DNA from: Siminovitchia thermophila
GTDB taxonomy: Bacteria; Bacillota; Bacilli; Bacillales; Bacillaceae_C
Assembly: GCF_016909185.1 (NCBI RefSeq)
Contig: NZ_JAFBFH010000035.1
Coordinates: 1 to 50,164 of the forward strand
Length of the DNA stretch: 50,164 nucleotides
Reading direction: 5' to 3'
Within the stretch, counting starts at the first letter, position 1, and every line of letters starts with the position of its first letter. Below are positions 18,397-30,724 of the stretch, in pieces. Both the position numbers and the translations under genes were made by a program. The notes under the pieces were generated by a model. That model did no database searches, had not been told where the DNA came from, and saw only the letters and a program-made list of their open reading frames with translations.

Positions 18397-18480
18397 GGCG
18401 CTTTGCGATCGGCGAAGCATTTTGCGTCAACCAGAGAGGTTATCATTAGGAACCTCATGAATGGAACCGCTGATAGCGCC
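18397..18480 (+). promoter_or_regulatory. Structured rplJ-rplL intergenic region
   Basis: GGCGCT (18397-18402) pairs with AGCGCC (18475-18480) to close an 84-nt domain. Inside it GAGGTT (18436-18441) pairs with AACCTC (18451-18456). No T tract follows, so it is not a plain terminator. It may support the extra synthesis of L12 over L10 or be an mRNA processing site. Confidence 0.5.
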
Positions 18481-18535
18481 AAGAAATGGGTACGGAATAC
18501 AAACGATTTAAATCAAATGATGGAGGAAAAAAATC

Positions 18536-18901
18536 ATGACGAAAGAACAAATTATTGAAGCTGTCAAAGAAATGACAGTTCTTGAATTAAATGAATTAGT
18601 AAAAGCCATTGAAGAAGAGTTTGGTGTAACAGCCGCTGCTCCAGTTGCTGTAGCGGGTGGAGCTGCTGCTGGTGAAGCTGCTGCTGAACAAACTGAGTTT
18701 GATGTAATCCTAGCAAACGCTGGAGGACAAAAAATCAAAGTAATCAAAGCGGTTCGTGAAATTACAGGTCTTGGCCTGAAAGAAGCGAAAGAGCTTGTTG
18801 ATAACGCGCCTAAACCAGTCAAAGAAGGTGCATCTAAAGAAGAAGCAGAAGAACTGAAAGCGAAGCTTGAAGAAGCTGGAGCTGAAGTGGAAGTTAAGTA
18901 A
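18536..18901 (+). CDS. rplL: Ribosomal protein L7/L12
   Basis: Multi-copy stalk protein that recruits translation GTPases. The 121-residue protein has the N-terminal dimer domain ([29 protein letters not shown]), an alanine/glycine-rich hinge (~35-52), and the C-terminal factor-binding domain with [29 protein letters not shown] lies upstream of ATG 18536. A terminator follows. Confidence 0.98.
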   Translation: MTKEQIIEAVKEMTVLELNELVKAIEEEFGVTAAAPVAVAGGAAAGEAAAEQTEFDVILANAGGQKIKVIKAVREITGLGLKEAKELVDNAPKPVKEGASKEEAEELKAKLEEAGAEVEVK

Positions 18902-18914
18902 TGATTGTGTTGGG

Positions 18915-18947
18915 GAAAAGCTCGTCCATTTAAGGCGGGCTTTTTTC
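18915..18947 (+). terminator. Terminator after rplL
   Basis: AAGCTCGTCC pairs imperfectly, with G-T pairs, with GGCGGGCTT, and the stem is followed by six Ts (18941-18946). It would end most rplJL transcripts before ybxB. Confidence 0.75.
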
Positions 18948-18969
18948 GCACGTTCACGGAGGTAGCCAA

Positions 18970-19572
18970 ATGACGGATCATTATTATTCGCGCACGCCGG
19001 AAACGGAGAGTGAACCAACCGTTTGGACAGCGGTATTGCGAGGGCATAAATTTCACTTCCAAACAGACCGGGGTGTTTTTTCCAAAAATGAAGTCGATTT
19101 TGGTTCCAGGTTGCTCGTCGATTCTTTTTCCATGCCTGAAATAGAAGGGCCTTTGCTTGATGTCGGTTGCGGCTATGGTCCGATTGGATTGAGCATCGCA
19201 AAGGAGTATCCCGGAAGACATGTTCACATGATTGATGTAAACGAGCGGGCGCTCAGATTAGCCAAAGAGAATGCCCAAGCAAATCACATTGAAAATGTGA
19301 AAATATATGAGAGCTCCGGTTTTCAAAGTATACAGGAAAAAAACTTTGCCGCCATTTTGACGAATCCGCCTATTAGGGCCGGAAAGCAAGTCGTGTTTGC
19401 CATATTTGAAGGCAGTTTCTCTCATTTGGCGCCAGGCGGGGAGCTGTGGGTCGTGATCCAAAAGAAGCAAGGCGCACCTTCCACAAAAGTAAAATTAGAA
19501 GAGCTTTTTGGCGCTGTGGAAGTTGTCGCCAAGAAAAAAGGATATTTTATTTTTAAAGCAATAAAAATTTGA
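18970..19572 (+). CDS. ybxB: YbxB, RsmC-like class I methyltransferase
   Basis: SAM-dependent methyltransferase, probably acting on guanine N2 in 16S rRNA by family resemblance. The 200-residue protein has motif I LLDVGCGYGPIGL (~59), an acidic residue in MIDVNERA and the catalytic NPPIRAG motif typical of N-methyltransferases of the RsmC/RlmG group. It keeps only the catalytic half of E. coli RsmC, as in Bacillus. The place between rplL and rpoB is conserved. Confidence 0.9.
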   Translation: MTDHYYSRTPETESEPTVWTAVLRGHKFHFQTDRGVFSKNEVDFGSRLLVDSFSMPEIEGPLLDVGCGYGPIGLSIAKEYPGRHVHMIDVNERALRLAKENAQANHIENVKIYESSGFQSIQEKNFAAILTNPPIRAGKQVVFAIFEGSFSHLAPGGELWVVIQKKQGAPSTKVKLEELFGAVEVVAKKKGYFIFKAIKI

Positions 19573-19711
19573 TTCTTCACCACTTTTATGATAGCATTGT
19601 AAAATGCCAATATACTGTTCTCCATAAAATGGCCAAAAAGATAATTTTGACGTATAATCAATGGCTTTTATGGAAAAAATGAATAAATATAAGTTTGTCT
19701 CGGGTAAATTG

Positions 19712-19742
19712 TGGTTTTCAAAGCAAAACCATTTTTCTTTTT
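19712..19742 (+). terminator. Terminator-like hairpin upstream of rpoB
   Basis: A perfect 7-bp stem TGGTTTT (19712-19718) / AAAACCA (19725-19731) leads into TTTTTCTTTTT. It lies about 77 nt before the rpoB start within a 246-bp gap (19573-19818). I see no convincing promoter between the hairpin and rpoB, so rpoBC transcripts seem to read through it. Confidence 0.7.
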
Positions 19743-19818
19743 GTCTGATGATTTGTATCTTCCAGTCTTTTTGGTTGGAAATCAATCATTAAAATGCATG
19801 ATTTGAGGGGTGAAACAG

Positions 19819-22800
19819 TTGACAGGTCAACTTGTTCAGTACGGACGGCACCGCAAACGCAGAAGCTTTGCCCGCATTAGTGAAGTATTGGAGCTGCCAA
19901 ATCTAATTGAAATCCAATCTTCATCCTATCAATGGTTTCTTGATGAGGGCTTAAAGGAAATGTTTCAAGACATCTCCCCAATCGAAGACTTTGCCGGGAA
20001 CTTATCTTTGGAATTTATTGATTATAGTCTCGGCGAACAGAAATACTCCGTAGAGGAAGCAAAAGAGCGTGATGCCACATACTCTGCGCCGCTTCGGGTC
20101 AAATTGCGCCTTTTAAATAAAGAAACAGGCGAAGTAAAAGACCAGGATGTCTTCATGGGTGACTTTCCGTTGATGACAGAAATGGGAACATTTATCATCA
20201 ATGGAGCAGAACGTGTCATTGTTTCTCAGCTCGTTCGGTCACCGAGCGTTTATTATAGCGCCAAAATTGACAAAAACGGCAAAAAAGGGTTTACGGCCAC
20301 GGTCATACCAAACCGCGGAGCATGGCTCGAGTATGAAACAGATGCAAAAGATGTAGTGTATGTCCGGATTGATCGGACAAGAAAATTGCCGGTAACGGTT
20401 CTTTTGCGCGCACTTGGTTTTGGTTCTGATCAAGAAATCATCGAACTAATCGGAGATAATGACTATTTAAGAAATACGCTTGAAAAAGACAATACGGAGA
20501 GCGTGGAAAAAGCGCTTCTCGAAATTTATGAACGCCTTCGTCCAGGCGAGCCCCCAACAGTGGAAAATGCCAAAAGCTTGCTGATCTCCCGTTTCTTTGA
20601 TCCAAAAAGATACGACTTGGCGAATGTTGGACGTTATAAAATCAATAAAAAACTCCATATAAAGAACCGATTGTTCGGACAACGGCTCGCCGAAACGCTT
20701 GCCGATCCGGAAACAGGTGAAATCATCGCGGAAAAAGGAGCGATCCTTGACCGCCGCACGTTGGATAAATTGATCCCATTCCTTGAAAAGGGAGCAGGAT
20801 TTAAAACATACAATAGTCATGGCGGCGTAGTGGAAGATGATATCATCGTGCAAACAGTTAAAATATATGCTCCTAACGATGACGAAGAAAAAGTCATTAA
20901 TGTAATAGGAAATGCCTTTATTGAAGAAGAAATCAAAAATATTACGCCTGCCGATATTATTGCATCCATCAGCTATTTCTTTGATTTGCTGTATGGTGTC
21001 GGCGATACGGACGATATTGACCATTTGGGAAACCGGCGTTTAAGGTCTGTCGGAGAATTGCTTCAAAACCAATTCAGAATCGGTTTGTCCCGTATGGAGC
21101 GAGTTGTACGCGAGCGTATGTCCATACAGGACATTAATACGATCACCCCACAGCAATTAATCAATATACGCCCGGTCATTGCTTCTATTAAAGAATTTTT
21201 CGGAAGCTCCCAGTTATCACAATTCATGGACCAGACGAATCCGCTTGCGGAATTAACGCATAAGCGCAGGCTGTCGGCACTTGGACCAGGTGGTTTAACC
21301 CGTGAGCGTGCGGGCATGGAAGTCCGAGATGTCCACTATTCCCACTATGGACGCATGTGTCCGATTGAAACGCCTGAGGGCCCGAACATCGGCTTAATCA
21401 ACTCGCTCTCCACTTATGCGAAAGTCAACCGCTTCGGTTTTATTGAAACACCGTACCGCCGGATCGATCCCGAGACGGGGCTTGTCACGGATCGCATTGA
21501 TTATTTGACAGCCGATGAAGAGGACAACTACGTTGTTGCACAAGCAAATGCTCTACTGGATGAAAATGGCGCCTTTGTCAATGAGGAAGTGATTGCCCGT
21601 TTCCGTGGAGAAAATACAGTTGTTAAAAGAGAGCGTGTCGACTATATGGACGTCTCTCCAAAACAAGTTGTATCTGCTGCAACAGCGTGTATCCCGTTCT
21701 TGGAAAACGATGACTCCAACCGCGCGTTGATGGGTGCGAACATGCAGAGGCAAGCTGTTCCGCTTATGAAGCCGGAAGCTCCGCTTGTCGGAACTGGAAT
21801 GGAATATGTTTCAGCAAAAGATTCGGGCGCGGCCGTTATTTGTAAACATGACGGCGTTGTCGAACATATTGAAGCGCGGGAAATCTGGGTGCGTCGCATT
21901 CAAACACTCGACGGCGTAGAAGTCAAAGGCGACCTTGATAAATATCGCCTGCTTAAGTTTATCCGTTCCAACCAGGGAACTTGTTACAATCAGCGCCCAA
22001 TTGTAAGTGTCGGCGATCATGTAACGAAAGGCGAAATCCTTGCAGACGGACCTTCCATGGATCAAGGGGAACTCGCCCTTGGCCGCAACGTCCTAGTCGC
22101 ATTCATGACATGGGAAGGCTACAACTATGAGGATGCCATTATTATGAGTGAACGTCTTGTAAAAGACGATGTATATACATCCATTCATATTGAAGAATAT
22201 GAATCCGAGGCCCGCGATACGAAACTTGGCCCCGAAGAAATGACAAGAGACATTCCAAATGTTGGGGAAGAGGCTCTTAAAAATCTCGATGAACGCGGTA
22301 TTATCCGCATTGGTGCGGAAGTCAAAGACGGCGATTTGCTCGTCGGCAAGGTGACCCCAAAAGGCGTTACCGAATTAACCGCTGAGGAACGCCTCCTTCA
22401 TGCCATTTTTGGGGAGAAAGCGCGTGAAGTCCGCGATACGTCACTCAGAGTACCGCACGGCGGAGGCGGGATTGTTCTTGATGTAAAAGTTTTCAACCGT
22501 GAAGACGGTGACGAATTGGCTCCTGGAGTAAACCAGCTTGTTAGAGTGTACATTGTCCAGAAGAGAAAGATCTCCGAAGGAGATAAAATGGCTGGACGCC
22601 ACGGAAACAAAGGGGTCATTTCCCGAATATTGCCTGAAGAGGATATGCCGTTTATGCCTGACGGCACCCCAGTGGATGTCATGCTTAACCCGCTCGGAGT
22701 TCCATCAAGGATGAACATCGGACAAGTATTGGAACTACACCTGGGAATGGCGGCAAGAAATCTCGGCCTGCACATGGCTTCACCCGTTTTTGATGGAGCC

Positions 22801-23373
22801 ACTGAAGAAGACGTTTGGGATACGATTGAAGAAGCCGGTATGGCTTCTGACGCAAAAACAGTCCTATACGATGGAAGGACGGGAGAACCGTTTGATACGA
22901 GAGTTTCCGTCGGTGTCATGTATATGCTGAAATTGGCTCACATGGTTGACGACAAACTGCATGCCCGTTCCACCGGGCCATACTCACTCGTTACACAGCA
23001 GCCGCTCGGCGGTAAGGCCCAATTTGGCGGCCAGCGTTTCGGCGAGATGGAAGTATGGGCACTGGAAGCATATGGAGCTGCTTATACGCTTCAGGAAATC
23101 TTGACAGTCAAGTCCGACGATGTTGTCGGTCGCGTTAAAACATATGAGGCAATTGTTAAGGGGGAGAATGTACCGGAACCGGGCGTCCCTGAATCATTCA
23201 AAGTATTGATCAAAGAATTGCAAAGCCTCGGAATGGACGTCAAAATTTTATCGGGTGACGAACAGGAGATTGAAATGCGCGAGCTTGAGGATGAAGATGA
23301 CGTTCATCAAGCAGATACGTTAAACATTGCCCCGGAAACCAAAGTGGAAGAAACAGCTGCGACAAAGGAATAA
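19819..23373 (+). CDS. rpoB: RpoB, RNA polymerase beta subunit
   Basis: Forms half of the polymerase active-site cleft. The 1184-residue protein is nearly collinear with B. subtilis RpoB. It includes the rifampicin-binding cluster [20 protein letters not shown] followed by [11 protein letters not shown] with wild-type residues, the [13 protein letters not shown] segment and the [16 protein letters not shown]-terminal motif, followed by an acidic tail. The start is TTG 19819, giving [15 protein letters not shown] 19810 overlaps the GAGGGGTG ribosome site. Confidence 0.97.
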   Translation: MTGQLVQYGRHRKRRSFARISEVLELPNLIEIQSSSYQWFLDEGLKEMFQDISPIEDFAGNLSLEFIDYSLGEQKYSVEEAKERDATYSAPLRVKLRLLNKETGEVKDQDVFMGDFPLMTEMGTFIINGAERVIVSQLVRSPSVYYSAKIDKNGKKGFTATVIPNRGAWLEYETDAKDVVYVRIDRTRKLPVTVLLRALGFGSDQEIIELIGDNDYLRNTLEKDNTESVEKALLEIYERLRPGEPPTVENAKSLLISRFFDPKRYDLANVGRYKINKKLHIKNRLFGQRLAETLADPETGEIIAEKGAILDRRTLDKLIPFLEKGAGFKTYNSHGGVVEDDIIVQTVKIYAPNDDEEKVINVIGNAFIEEEIKNITPADIIASISYFFDLLYGVGDTDDIDHLGNRRLRSVGELLQNQFRIGLSRMERVVRERMSIQDINTITPQQLINIRPVIASIKEFFGSSQLSQFMDQTNPLAELTHKRRLSALGPGGLTRERAGMEVRDVHYSHYGRMCPIETPEGPNIGLINSLSTYAKVNRFGFIETPYRRIDPETGLVTDRIDYLTADEEDNYVVAQANALLDENGAFVNEEVIARFRGENTVVKRERVDYMDVSPKQVVSAATACIPFLENDDSNRALMGANMQRQAVPLMKPEAPLVGTGMEYVSAKDSGAAVICKHDGVVEHIEAREIWVRRIQTLDGVEVKGDLDKYRLLKFIRSNQGTCYNQRPIVSVGDHVTKGEILADGPSMDQGELALGRNVLVAFMTWEGYNYEDAIIMSERLVKDDVYTSIHIEEYESEARDTKLGPEEMTRDIPNVGEEALKNLDERGIIRIGAEVKDGDLLVGKVTPKGVTELTAEERLLHAIFGEKAREVRDTSLRVPHGGGGIVLDVKVFNREDGDELAPGVNQLVRVYIVQKRKISEGDKMAGRHGNKGVISRILPEEDMPFMPDGTPVDVMLNPLGVPSRMNIGQVLELHLGMAARNLGLHMASPVFDGATEEDVWDTIEEAGMASDAKTVLYDGRTGEPFDTRVSVGVMYMLKLAHMVDDKLHARSTGPYSLVTQQPLGGKAQFGGQRFGEMEVWALEAYGAAYTLQEILTVKSDDVVGRVKTYEAIVKGENVPEPGVPESFKVLIKELQSLGMDVKILSGDEQEIEMRELEDEDDVHQADTLNIAPETKVEETAATKE

Positions 23374-23428
23374 TCAATTCGTCAAGGCAATAAGGGTTAA
23401 ACCTGATAGGAAAAGGGAGGTAGGCTCC

Positions 23429-26400
23429 TTGTTGGATGTAAACAATTTTGAGTATATGAAAATAGGCCTTGCTTCACCAGATAAGATTCGTTCATGGTCG
23501 TATGGGGAAGTGAAAAAGCCGGAAACGATCAACTATAGAACACTTAAGCCAGAAAAAGACGGCCTTTTCTGTGAGCGTATTTTCGGACCGACGAAGGATT
23601 GGGAGTGTCATTGCGGTAAATACAAGCGTGTACGTTACAAAGGCGTTGTTTGTGATCGGTGCGGCGTTGAAGTAACAAGGGCGAAAGTTCGCCGCGAGCG
23701 CATGGGCCATATTGAGCTCGCCGCTCCCGTCTCTCACATTTGGTATTTTAAAGGGATTCCGAGCCGAATGGGGCTTCTCCTTGATATGTCACCAAGAGCG
23801 TTGGAAGAAATTATTTACTTCGCATCTTATGTTGTGACAGATCCGGGAGATACGACTCTAGAAAAGAAACAACTTTTATCTGAAAGGGAATACCGTGCGT
23901 ACCGTGAAAAATATGGAACGCAATTCCATGCATCCATGGGCGCAGAAGCGATCAAAAAGCTTTTGCAGGATATCGATCTTGACAAAGAAGTGGATCAACT
24001 AAAAGAAGAGCTGAAAACGGCGCAGGGCCAGCGTCGTACGCGCGCCATCAGGCGTCTTGAGGTACTGGAAGCTTTTCGACATTCCGGAAATCATCCGGAC
24101 TGGATGGTGCTCGATGTGCTACCGGTTATTCCTCCTGAACTGCGCCCCATGGTGCAGCTGGAGGGCGGCCGCTTTGCAACTTCAGATTTGAACGATTTAT
24201 ACCGGCGGGTTATTAACCGAAATAATCGCCTAAAACGGCTATTAGATTTGGGCGCTCCGGGTATTATCGTACAAAATGAAAAGCGGATGCTTCAAGAAGC
24301 GGTAGATGCTTTGATTGACAACGGCCGAAGAGGGCGCCCGGTAACGGGGCCTGGAAACCGCCCGCTTAAATCACTTTCCCACATGTTGAAAGGAAAGCAA
24401 GGACGTTTTCGTCAAAACTTGCTCGGTAAGCGTGTTGACTACTCAGGACGTTCGGTTATTGTTGTAGGCCCGAACCTGAAAATGTACCAGTGCGGGCTTC
24501 CGAAAGAAATGGCTCTTGAACTGTTCAAACCTTTTGTCATGAAAGAGCTTGTGGAAAAAGGTCTTGCACACAATATAAAAAGCGCAAAACGCAAAATCGA
24601 ACGAGTTCATCCCGAGGTTTGGGATGTACTTGAGGAAGTAATTCGGGAACATCCGGTTCTATTGAACCGCGCGCCGACATTACACAGACTTGGAATCCAA
24701 GCATTTGAGCCGACACTTGTAGAAGGCAGAGCTATTCGCCTTCACCCACTTGTTTGTACGGCTTACAATGCGGACTTTGATGGCGACCAAATGGCTGTAC
24801 ACGTGCCGCTTTCGGCTGAAGCGCAGGCTGAAGCAAGGTTGCTGATGCTCGCGGCCCAAAACATCCTGAATCCAAGGGACGGAAAACCGGTCGTTACGCC
24901 ATCACAAGACATGGTTCTCGGCAACTATTATTTGACACTTGAGCGTGAAGGTGCCATGGGCGAAGGAATGATTTTTACCGATCAGAATGAGGCGCTTCTT
25001 GCGTACCATAACGGTTACGTACATCTTCATTCCCGGATCGCCATTCATGCCGAGGCGCTGAAGAACGAAAGGTTTACAGACGAACAGCGTAAGAAATTGC
25101 TTATTACAACTGTCGGGAAAGTCATTTTCAACGAGATTTTACCACCTTCGTTCCCGTTCATTAACGAACCGACGATCGAGAATTTGGAAGGAAATACCCC
25201 TGACAAATACTTTGTTTCTCCAACAGAGAACGTTCGTGAATATATTAAAAAGCAACCGATCGTGCAGCCGTTCAAGAAAAAAATACTCGGTAACATCATT
25301 TCGGAAATCTTTAAGAGATTCAAGATTACCGAAACCTCCAAAATGCTTGACCGGATGAAGAATCTCGGCTTCAGATATTCTACAAAAGCCGGAATTACTG
25401 TTGGTGTTTCTGACATTGTTGTTTTGGCAGAAAAAGAGACGATTTTGGAAGAGGCTCAAAAGAAAGTCGATAATGTCATGAAGCAATTCAAGCGTGGTTT
25501 GATTACAGATGAAGAGCGCTATGACCGTGTTATTTCCATTTGGAGCGCAGCGAAAGACGATATACAAGATAAATTGATGGAATCTCTTGATAACCTGAAC
25601 CCGATCTACATGATGAGTGATTCCGGTGCCCGTGGTAACCCGTCCAACTTTACCCAGCTGGCAGGAATGCGCGGGCTGATGGCGAACCCGGCTGGACGAA
25701 TCATTGAACTTCCGATCAAATCAAGCTTCCGTGAAGGATTGACGGTACTCGAGTACTTTATTTCAACACACGGAGCTCGTAAAGGTTTGGCGGATACAGC
25801 GCTTAAGACTGCCGACTCCGGATACTTGACAAGGCGTCTCGTCGATGTAGCTCAAGACGTCATTGTTCGTGAGGATGACTGTGGAACAGACCGCGGACTT
25901 CTCGTAGGGGCACTAAAAGACGGATCCGAAGAAATTGAGTCCCTGGAAGAGAGGTTGATTGGCCGCTTTTCTCGCAAGAAGATCGTTCATCCTGAAACAG
26001 GAGAAGTCATCATGAGAGAAAATACGTTGATTACCGAGGATTCGGCCAAGGAAATCGTCAACGCAGGCATTGAAAAAGTATGGATTCGCTCTGCATTTAC
26101 GTGTAACACGCGCCACGGTGTATGTAAAAAATGTTATGGCCGCAACCTGGCCACCGGTTCTGTTGTTGATGTGGGAGAAGCGGTCGGAATCATCGCTGCC
26201 CAATCGATTGGTGAGCCTGGTACCCAGCTAACAATGAGAACATTCCATACCGGGGGTGTGGCGGGGGACGATATCACGCAAGGTCTTCCTCGTATTCAAG
26301 AGTTGTTTGAAGCGAGAAATCCGAAAGGGCAGGCGGTTATCTCGGAAATCAGCGGCGTTGTTACTGCCATTAACGAAGGTCGTGACCGTCAGCACGAAAT

Positions 26401-27028
26401 CGTCGTCCAAGGCGAAATCGAAAGCAAAACGTACAATGCTCCTTATACGGCCCGCTTGAGTGTTGCCGTCAATGATCGCGTGGAGCGAGGGCAGGAATTG
26501 ACTGAAGGGTCGATTGATCCTAAAGAACTTCTGCGCGCGCGCGATGTTGCCGCAGTACAAGAATATCTGTTGCTTGAAGTACAAAAGGTTTACCGTATGC
26601 AAGGTGTTGAAATTGGGGATAAGCATATTGAGGTAATGGTGCGGCAAATGCTCCGCAAAGTCAGAGTAACCGACGCAGGGGATACAGACGTACTGCCTGG
26701 AACGCTTCTTGACATTCATCAGTTTACAGATGCAAATGAAAAAGCCCTCTTGGAAGGGAAAACGCCGGCAATCGGCCGTCCGATTTTGCTTGGTATTACG
26801 AAAGCATCACTTGAAACTGATTCATTCTTGTCTGCCGCTTCCTTCCAGGAAACGACACGAGTCCTGACCGATGCCGCCATCAAAGGCAAGCGGGATGAAC
26901 TGCTCGGGTTAAAAGAAAATGTCATTATTGGAAAACTCGTTCCTGCAGGAACAGGCATGCAGCGTTACAGGAAAGCAAGAGCCGTAGTTGAGGAGCGGGA
27001 AGAAACAGTAAACGTGGAATCACAATAA
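23429..27028 (+). CDS. rpoC: RpoC, RNA polymerase beta' subunit
   Basis: Catalytic subunit. The 1199-residue protein has the N-terminal zinc ribbon ([20 protein letters not shown]), the clamp [19 protein letters not shown], the Mg2+-binding [12 protein letters not shown], the bridge helix/trigger-loop region and the second zinc site CGTDRG...[13 protein letters not shown]. The start is TTG 23429, immediately followed by a second TTG, giving [10 protein letters not shown] as in Bacillus; AAAGGGAGG lies ~9 nt upstream. The gap to rpoB is 55 bp. Confidence 0.97.
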   Translation: MLDVNNFEYMKIGLASPDKIRSWSYGEVKKPETINYRTLKPEKDGLFCERIFGPTKDWECHCGKYKRVRYKGVVCDRCGVEVTRAKVRRERMGHIELAAPVSHIWYFKGIPSRMGLLLDMSPRALEEIIYFASYVVTDPGDTTLEKKQLLSEREYRAYREKYGTQFHASMGAEAIKKLLQDIDLDKEVDQLKEELKTAQGQRRTRAIRRLEVLEAFRHSGNHPDWMVLDVLPVIPPELRPMVQLEGGRFATSDLNDLYRRVINRNNRLKRLLDLGAPGIIVQNEKRMLQEAVDALIDNGRRGRPVTGPGNRPLKSLSHMLKGKQGRFRQNLLGKRVDYSGRSVIVVGPNLKMYQCGLPKEMALELFKPFVMKELVEKGLAHNIKSAKRKIERVHPEVWDVLEEVIREHPVLLNRAPTLHRLGIQAFEPTLVEGRAIRLHPLVCTAYNADFDGDQMAVHVPLSAEAQAEARLLMLAAQNILNPRDGKPVVTPSQDMVLGNYYLTLEREGAMGEGMIFTDQNEALLAYHNGYVHLHSRIAIHAEALKNERFTDEQRKKLLITTVGKVIFNEILPPSFPFINEPTIENLEGNTPDKYFVSPTENVREYIKKQPIVQPFKKKILGNIISEIFKRFKITETSKMLDRMKNLGFRYSTKAGITVGVSDIVVLAEKETILEEAQKKVDNVMKQFKRGLITDEERYDRVISIWSAAKDDIQDKLMESLDNLNPIYMMSDSGARGNPSNFTQLAGMRGLMANPAGRIIELPIKSSFREGLTVLEYFISTHGARKGLADTALKTADSGYLTRRLVDVAQDVIVREDDCGTDRGLLVGALKDGSEEIESLEERLIGRFSRKKIVHPETGEVIMRENTLITEDSAKEIVNAGIEKVWIRSAFTCNTRHGVCKKCYGRNLATGSVVDVGEAVGIIAAQSIGEPGTQLTMRTFHTGGVAGDDITQGLPRIQELFEARNPKGQAVISEISGVVTAINEGRDRQHEIVVQGEIESKTYNAPYTARLSVAVNDRVERGQELTEGSIDPKELLRARDVAAVQEYLLLEVQKVYRMQGVEIGDKHIEVMVRQMLRKVRVTDAGDTDVLPGTLLDIHQFTDANEKALLEGKTPAIGRPILLGITKASLETDSFLSAASFQETTRVLTDAAIKGKRDELLGLKENVIIGKLVPAGTGMQRYRKARAVVEEREETVNVESQ

Positions 27029-27042
27029 TCAATAACAACAAT

Positions 27043-27064
27043 CCGCCAGCTTTCAGGCTGGCGG
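27043..27064 (+). terminator. Hairpin after rpoC
   Basis: A perfect 8-bp GC-rich stem CCGCCAGC (27043-27050) / GCTGGCGG (27057-27064) is followed by GTTATATC, which is not a T tract. It may be a weak terminator or a protective 3' stem before the next promoter. Confidence 0.5.
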
Positions 27065-27093
27065 GTTATATCAATAAATTTCTCTGATTTATG

Positions 27094-27122
27094 TTGACAT
27101 TGAAAATATCAGATGATAATAT
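27094..27122 (+). promoter_or_regulatory. Sigma-A promoter of rplGB and the str genes
   Basis: A consensus -35 TTGACA (27094-27099), exactly 17 bp, and an extended -10 TGATAATAT (hexamer 27117-27122) make this one of the strongest promoters in the window. It lies about 50 bp before rplGB. Confidence 0.88.
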
Positions 27123-27170
27123 ATTCAAGGTGATCCTATCATTAACCTGTTACTTTGGAGGATATACACA

Positions 27171-27419
27171 TTGTCTTATGAAAAAGTGTCACAGGCTACA
27201 AATGTAATTATAGGAACAAAGCAAACGTTGAGAGCTCTGAAGTCCGGACACGTGATTGAAGTAATTGTCGCCGAGGATGCAGATCCGCGCATCATCGGAA
27301 ACATCATTCAAACCGCCAACGAAGCGAATGTGCCCGTTACAAAAGTCGACTCGATGAAACGGTTGGGCAAAGCGTGCGGAATTGAAGTGGGAGCGGCAAC
27401 CGTTGCTATTACTCACTAA
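27171..27419 (+). CDS. rplGB: L7Ae-family K-turn-binding protein (YbxF)
   Basis: Small protein of the L7Ae/L30e/eL8 family that binds RNA kink-turns; its role in Bacillus is not settled. The 82-residue protein has the family core [29 protein letters not shown] and ends with [18 protein letters not shown]. The start is TTG 27171 after TTGGAGGATA. It lies between rpoC and rpsL as in B. subtilis, with its own promoter and a strong hairpin after it. Confidence 0.93.
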   Translation: MSYEKVSQATNVIIGTKQTLRALKSGHVIEVIVAEDADPRIIGNIIQTANEANVPVTKVDSMKRLGKACGIEVGAATVAITH

Positions 27420-27423
27420 TGGT

Positions 27424-27465
27424 GTTTTTGCAGGAAACCAATATCTGCAAAAACTTGTTTTTTGC
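27424..27465 (+). terminator. Terminator between rplGB and rpsL
   Basis: A perfect 10-bp stem GTTTTTGCAG (27424-27433) / CTGCAAAAAC (27445-27454) is followed by TTGTTTTTTG. No clear promoter lies between it and rpsL (27525), so it may set the ratio of rplGB to the S12-S7-EF-G transcript by partial termination. Confidence 0.8.
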
Positions 27466-27509
27466 CTAAAAAAGAACCACCTGGATGTGTGGGACTAGTA
27501 AAATCATGA

Positions 27510-27944
<435 letters not shown>

Positions 27945-27991
27945 TCGATCATTCTACAATGTTTTAACGAATCGCGAAAGGAGGAAACTCA

Positions 27992-28462
27992 ATGCCACGT
28001 AAAGGATCTGTTCCCAAGAGGGATGTTCTCCCTGATCCGATCTATAACTCTAAGCTTGTTACTCGTTTGATCAACAAACTTATGATAGACGGAAAAAGAG
28101 GAAAAGCACAGTCTATCCTATATTCAGCATTCGATATTGTTCAAGAAAAATCCGGCAAAGACCCAATGGAAGTGTTTGAACAGGCGCTTAAAAACATCAT
28201 GCCTGTATTGGAAGTAAGAGCTCGCCGTGTTGGTGGCGCCAACTACCAAGTGCCGATAGAAGTACGCCCAGAGCGCCGATCTACGCTTGGATTGCGCTGG
28301 TTAGTAAACTACGCCCGCCTTCGTGGAGAAAAAACAATGGAAGAGCGTTTGGCGAATGAAATTCTTGATGCTGCCAACAACAGCGGCGCTTCAGTTAAAA
28401 AGCGTGAAGACACTCATAAAATGGCGGAAGCGAACAGAGCGTTTGCTCATTATCGCTGGTAA
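27992..28462 (+). CDS. rpsG: Ribosomal protein S7
   Basis: Primary binder of the 3' domain of 16S rRNA. The 156-residue protein starts [29 protein letters not shown] and includes the signature [17 protein letters not shown] and the C-terminal [15 protein letters not shown]. The length is standard. AAAGGAGGAA precedes ATG 27992. Confidence 0.98.
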   Translation: MPRKGSVPKRDVLPDPIYNSKLVTRLINKLMIDGKRGKAQSILYSAFDIVQEKSGKDPMEVFEQALKNIMPVLEVRARRVGGANYQVPIEVRPERRSTLGLRWLVNYARLRGEKTMEERLANEILDAANNSGASVKKREDTHKMAEANRAFAHYRW

Positions 28463-28519
28463 GCATAAAAAGATTTTTACCACTAATCATTTATACATTC
28501 CAGGAAGGAGAAATACGAG

Positions 28520-30595
28520 ATGCCTAGAGAGTTCTCCTTAGAAAAGACTCGTAATATCGGAATCATGGCTCACATTGATGCCGGTAAAACAACAACAACA
28601 GAGCGCATACTTTTCTATACGGGACGCATTCATAAAGTGGGTGAGACTCACGAAGGTGCCTCGCAAATGGACTGGATGGAGCAGGAACAGGAACGCGGTA
28701 TTACGATTACATCCGCTGCTACAACGGCAGAGTGGAAAGGTTACCGTGTCAACATTATCGATACTCCTGGCCACGTAGACTTCACAGTTGAAGTTGAACG
28801 TTCTTTGCGGGTCCTTGATGGCGCCGTAACTGTTCTTGACGCCCAGTCAGGTGTCGAGCCGCAAACAGAAACAGTTTGGCGGCAGGCGACAACTTACGGT
28901 GTACCACGTATCGTCTTTGTAAATAAAATGGACAAAATTGGCGCTGACTTTGAGTATGCGATCAAAACAATCCATGACCGATTACAGGCAAATGCCCATG
29001 CAATTCAGCTTCCTATAGGTGCAGAAGACAATTTTAGGGGTATAGTGGACCTTGTGGAAATGAAGGCGTGGATTTATGAAGGCGACGTGCTAGATGCAAC
29101 CGAATCTGAAATTCCTGATGACTTGAAAGATAAAGCAGAGGAAATGCGCGCCAACTTAATAGAAGCCGTATCCGATTTTGATGAAGAACTCATGATGAAA
29201 TATCTTGAGGGCGAAGAAATTACGACTGAAGAGTTGAAAGCAGCTATTCGTGCTGCAACACTAAAAGTTGAATTCTATCCTGTTCTTTGCGGAACAGCCT
29301 TCAAAAATAAGGGCGTTCAGCCAGTTCTTGATGCAGTTATTGACTACTTGCCAGCTCCTACGGATATCGAGTCCATTAAAGGAATTGTGCCGGGAACGGA
29401 GGAAGAGGTAGAGCGTCATGCCGATGACAACGAACCTTTTTCCGCTCTTGCATTTAAAGTCATGACAGACCCATATGTAGGACGCCTTACATTCTTCCGG
29501 GTATATTCCGGAACGCTTGAGTCCGGCTCTTACGTTCAAAACTCAACAAAAGGCAAACGCGAACGGATCGGACGCATCCTGCAAATGCATGCGAACCACC
29601 GTGAAGAAATTTCAACTGCTTACAGCGGTGATATTGCCGCGGCAGTAGGCTTAAAAGATACGAGCACAGGCGACACTCTTTGTGACGAGAAAAACCTCGT
29701 TATCTTGGAGTCCATGGAATTCCCAGAGCCGGTCATTGAAGTTGCGATCGAACCCAAGTCAAAGGCCGATCAAGACAAAATGGGCGCTGCTCTTGCCAAA
29801 CTTCAAGAAGAGGACCCGACTTTCCGTGCAGAAACGAACCCTGAGACAGGCCAAGTTATTATTGCCGGAATGGGTGAGCTTCACCTTGACATTATCGTTG
29901 ACCGCTTAAAGCGGGAGTTTAAAGTTGAAGCAAATGTTGGTGCGCCGCAAGTTTCTTATCGTGAAACTTTCCGTTCCACAGCTCAAGTGGAAGGAAAATT
30001 TGTACGCCAATCTGGTGGACGCGGCCAGTACGGGCACGTCTGGATCGAGTTTTCACCGCTTGAAGAAGGCGAAGGCTTTGAATTTGAAAATGCCATCGTC
30101 GGGGGTGTTGTTCCTCGTGAATATATTCCAGCGGTTCAGGCCGGCCTGGAAGATGCGATGAGCAACGGAATTTTGGCGGGATACCCGCTCATCGACATAA
30201 AAGCCAAATTGTACGATGGTTCATACCACGATGTTGACTCAAGTGAAATGGCCTTTAAAATCGCAGCTTCACTCGCTTTAAGAAATGCTGCGAAAAAATG
30301 TAACCCGGTTATCTTGGAACCAATCATGAAAGTTGAAGTCATTGTACCTGAAGAATATCTAGGTGATATTATGGGTGACGTTACTTCCCGCCGCGGCCGT
30401 GTTGAAGGAATGGAAGCAAGAGGAAATGCACAGGTTGTAAGAGCATTTGTCCCTCTTTCCGAAATGTTCGGATATGCGACAACCCTTCGTTCTAACACAC
30501 AAGGGCGTGGAACGTATACAATGCACTTTGATCACTATGAAGAAGTACCTAAATCAATTGCTGAAGAGATTATCAAAAAAAATAGCGGTGAATAA
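28520..30595 (+). CDS. fusA: Elongation factor G
   Basis: GTPase that drives tRNA-mRNA translocation. The 691-residue protein has the G1 motif [31 protein letters not shown] and NKMDKIGAD in domain I, then domains II-V, with the domain IV loop [14 protein letters not shown] single full-length copy, with no sign of the FusB-type partner or of known fusidic-acid changes that I could judge. AGGAAGGAG precedes the start. Confidence 0.98.
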   Translation: MPREFSLEKTRNIGIMAHIDAGKTTTTERILFYTGRIHKVGETHEGASQMDWMEQEQERGITITSAATTAEWKGYRVNIIDTPGHVDFTVEVERSLRVLDGAVTVLDAQSGVEPQTETVWRQATTYGVPRIVFVNKMDKIGADFEYAIKTIHDRLQANAHAIQLPIGAEDNFRGIVDLVEMKAWIYEGDVLDATESEIPDDLKDKAEEMRANLIEAVSDFDEELMMKYLEGEEITTEELKAAIRAATLKVEFYPVLCGTAFKNKGVQPVLDAVIDYLPAPTDIESIKGIVPGTEEEVERHADDNEPFSALAFKVMTDPYVGRLTFFRVYSGTLESGSYVQNSTKGKRERIGRILQMHANHREEISTAYSGDIAAAVGLKDTSTGDTLCDEKNLVILESMEFPEPVIEVAIEPKSKADQDKMGAALAKLQEEDPTFRAETNPETGQVIIAGMGELHLDIIVDRLKREFKVEANVGAPQVSYRETFRSTAQVEGKFVRQSGGRGQYGHVWIEFSPLEEGEGFEFENAIVGGVVPREYIPAVQAGLEDAMSNGILAGYPLIDIKAKLYDGSYHDVDSSEMAFKIAASLALRNAAKKCNPVILEPIMKVEVIVPEEYLGDIMGDVTSRRGRVEGMEARGNAQVVRAFVPLSEMFGYATTLRSNTQGRGTYTMHFDHYEEVPKSIAEEIIKKNSGE

Positions 30596-30644
30596 TTGAT
30601 TTTACAACGTCTATCAAGTATAACTACTTATAGATGTCCGGGCA

Positions 30645-30678
30645 GCTTTAAAGACGGGAATCCTCCCGGCTTTAAGGC
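30645..30678 (+). promoter_or_regulatory. Long stem-loop in the fusA-tuf gap
   Basis: GCTTTAAAG (30645-30653) pairs over 9 bp, with one G-T, with CTTTAAGGC (30670-30678). Inside it CGGGA (30655-30659) pairs with TCCCG (30664-30668) around an ATCC loop. No T tract follows. It may be an mRNA processing or stability element giving tuf its high expression. Confidence 0.6.
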
Positions 30679-30724
30679 GCTCTATCATACTTAATATTTT
30701 TTAATTATAAAGGAGGATTTCCTA

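Noticed and set aside
18508-19227. Long minus-strand open frames opposite rplL and ybxB
   Set aside because: They are shadows of highly biased coding sequence on the other strand, with no ribosome site or recognisable domain.
21181-21300. Rifampicin-resistance changes in rpoB
   Set aside because: The [19 protein letters not shown] and [10 protein letters not shown] segments match the sensitive Bacillus sequence.
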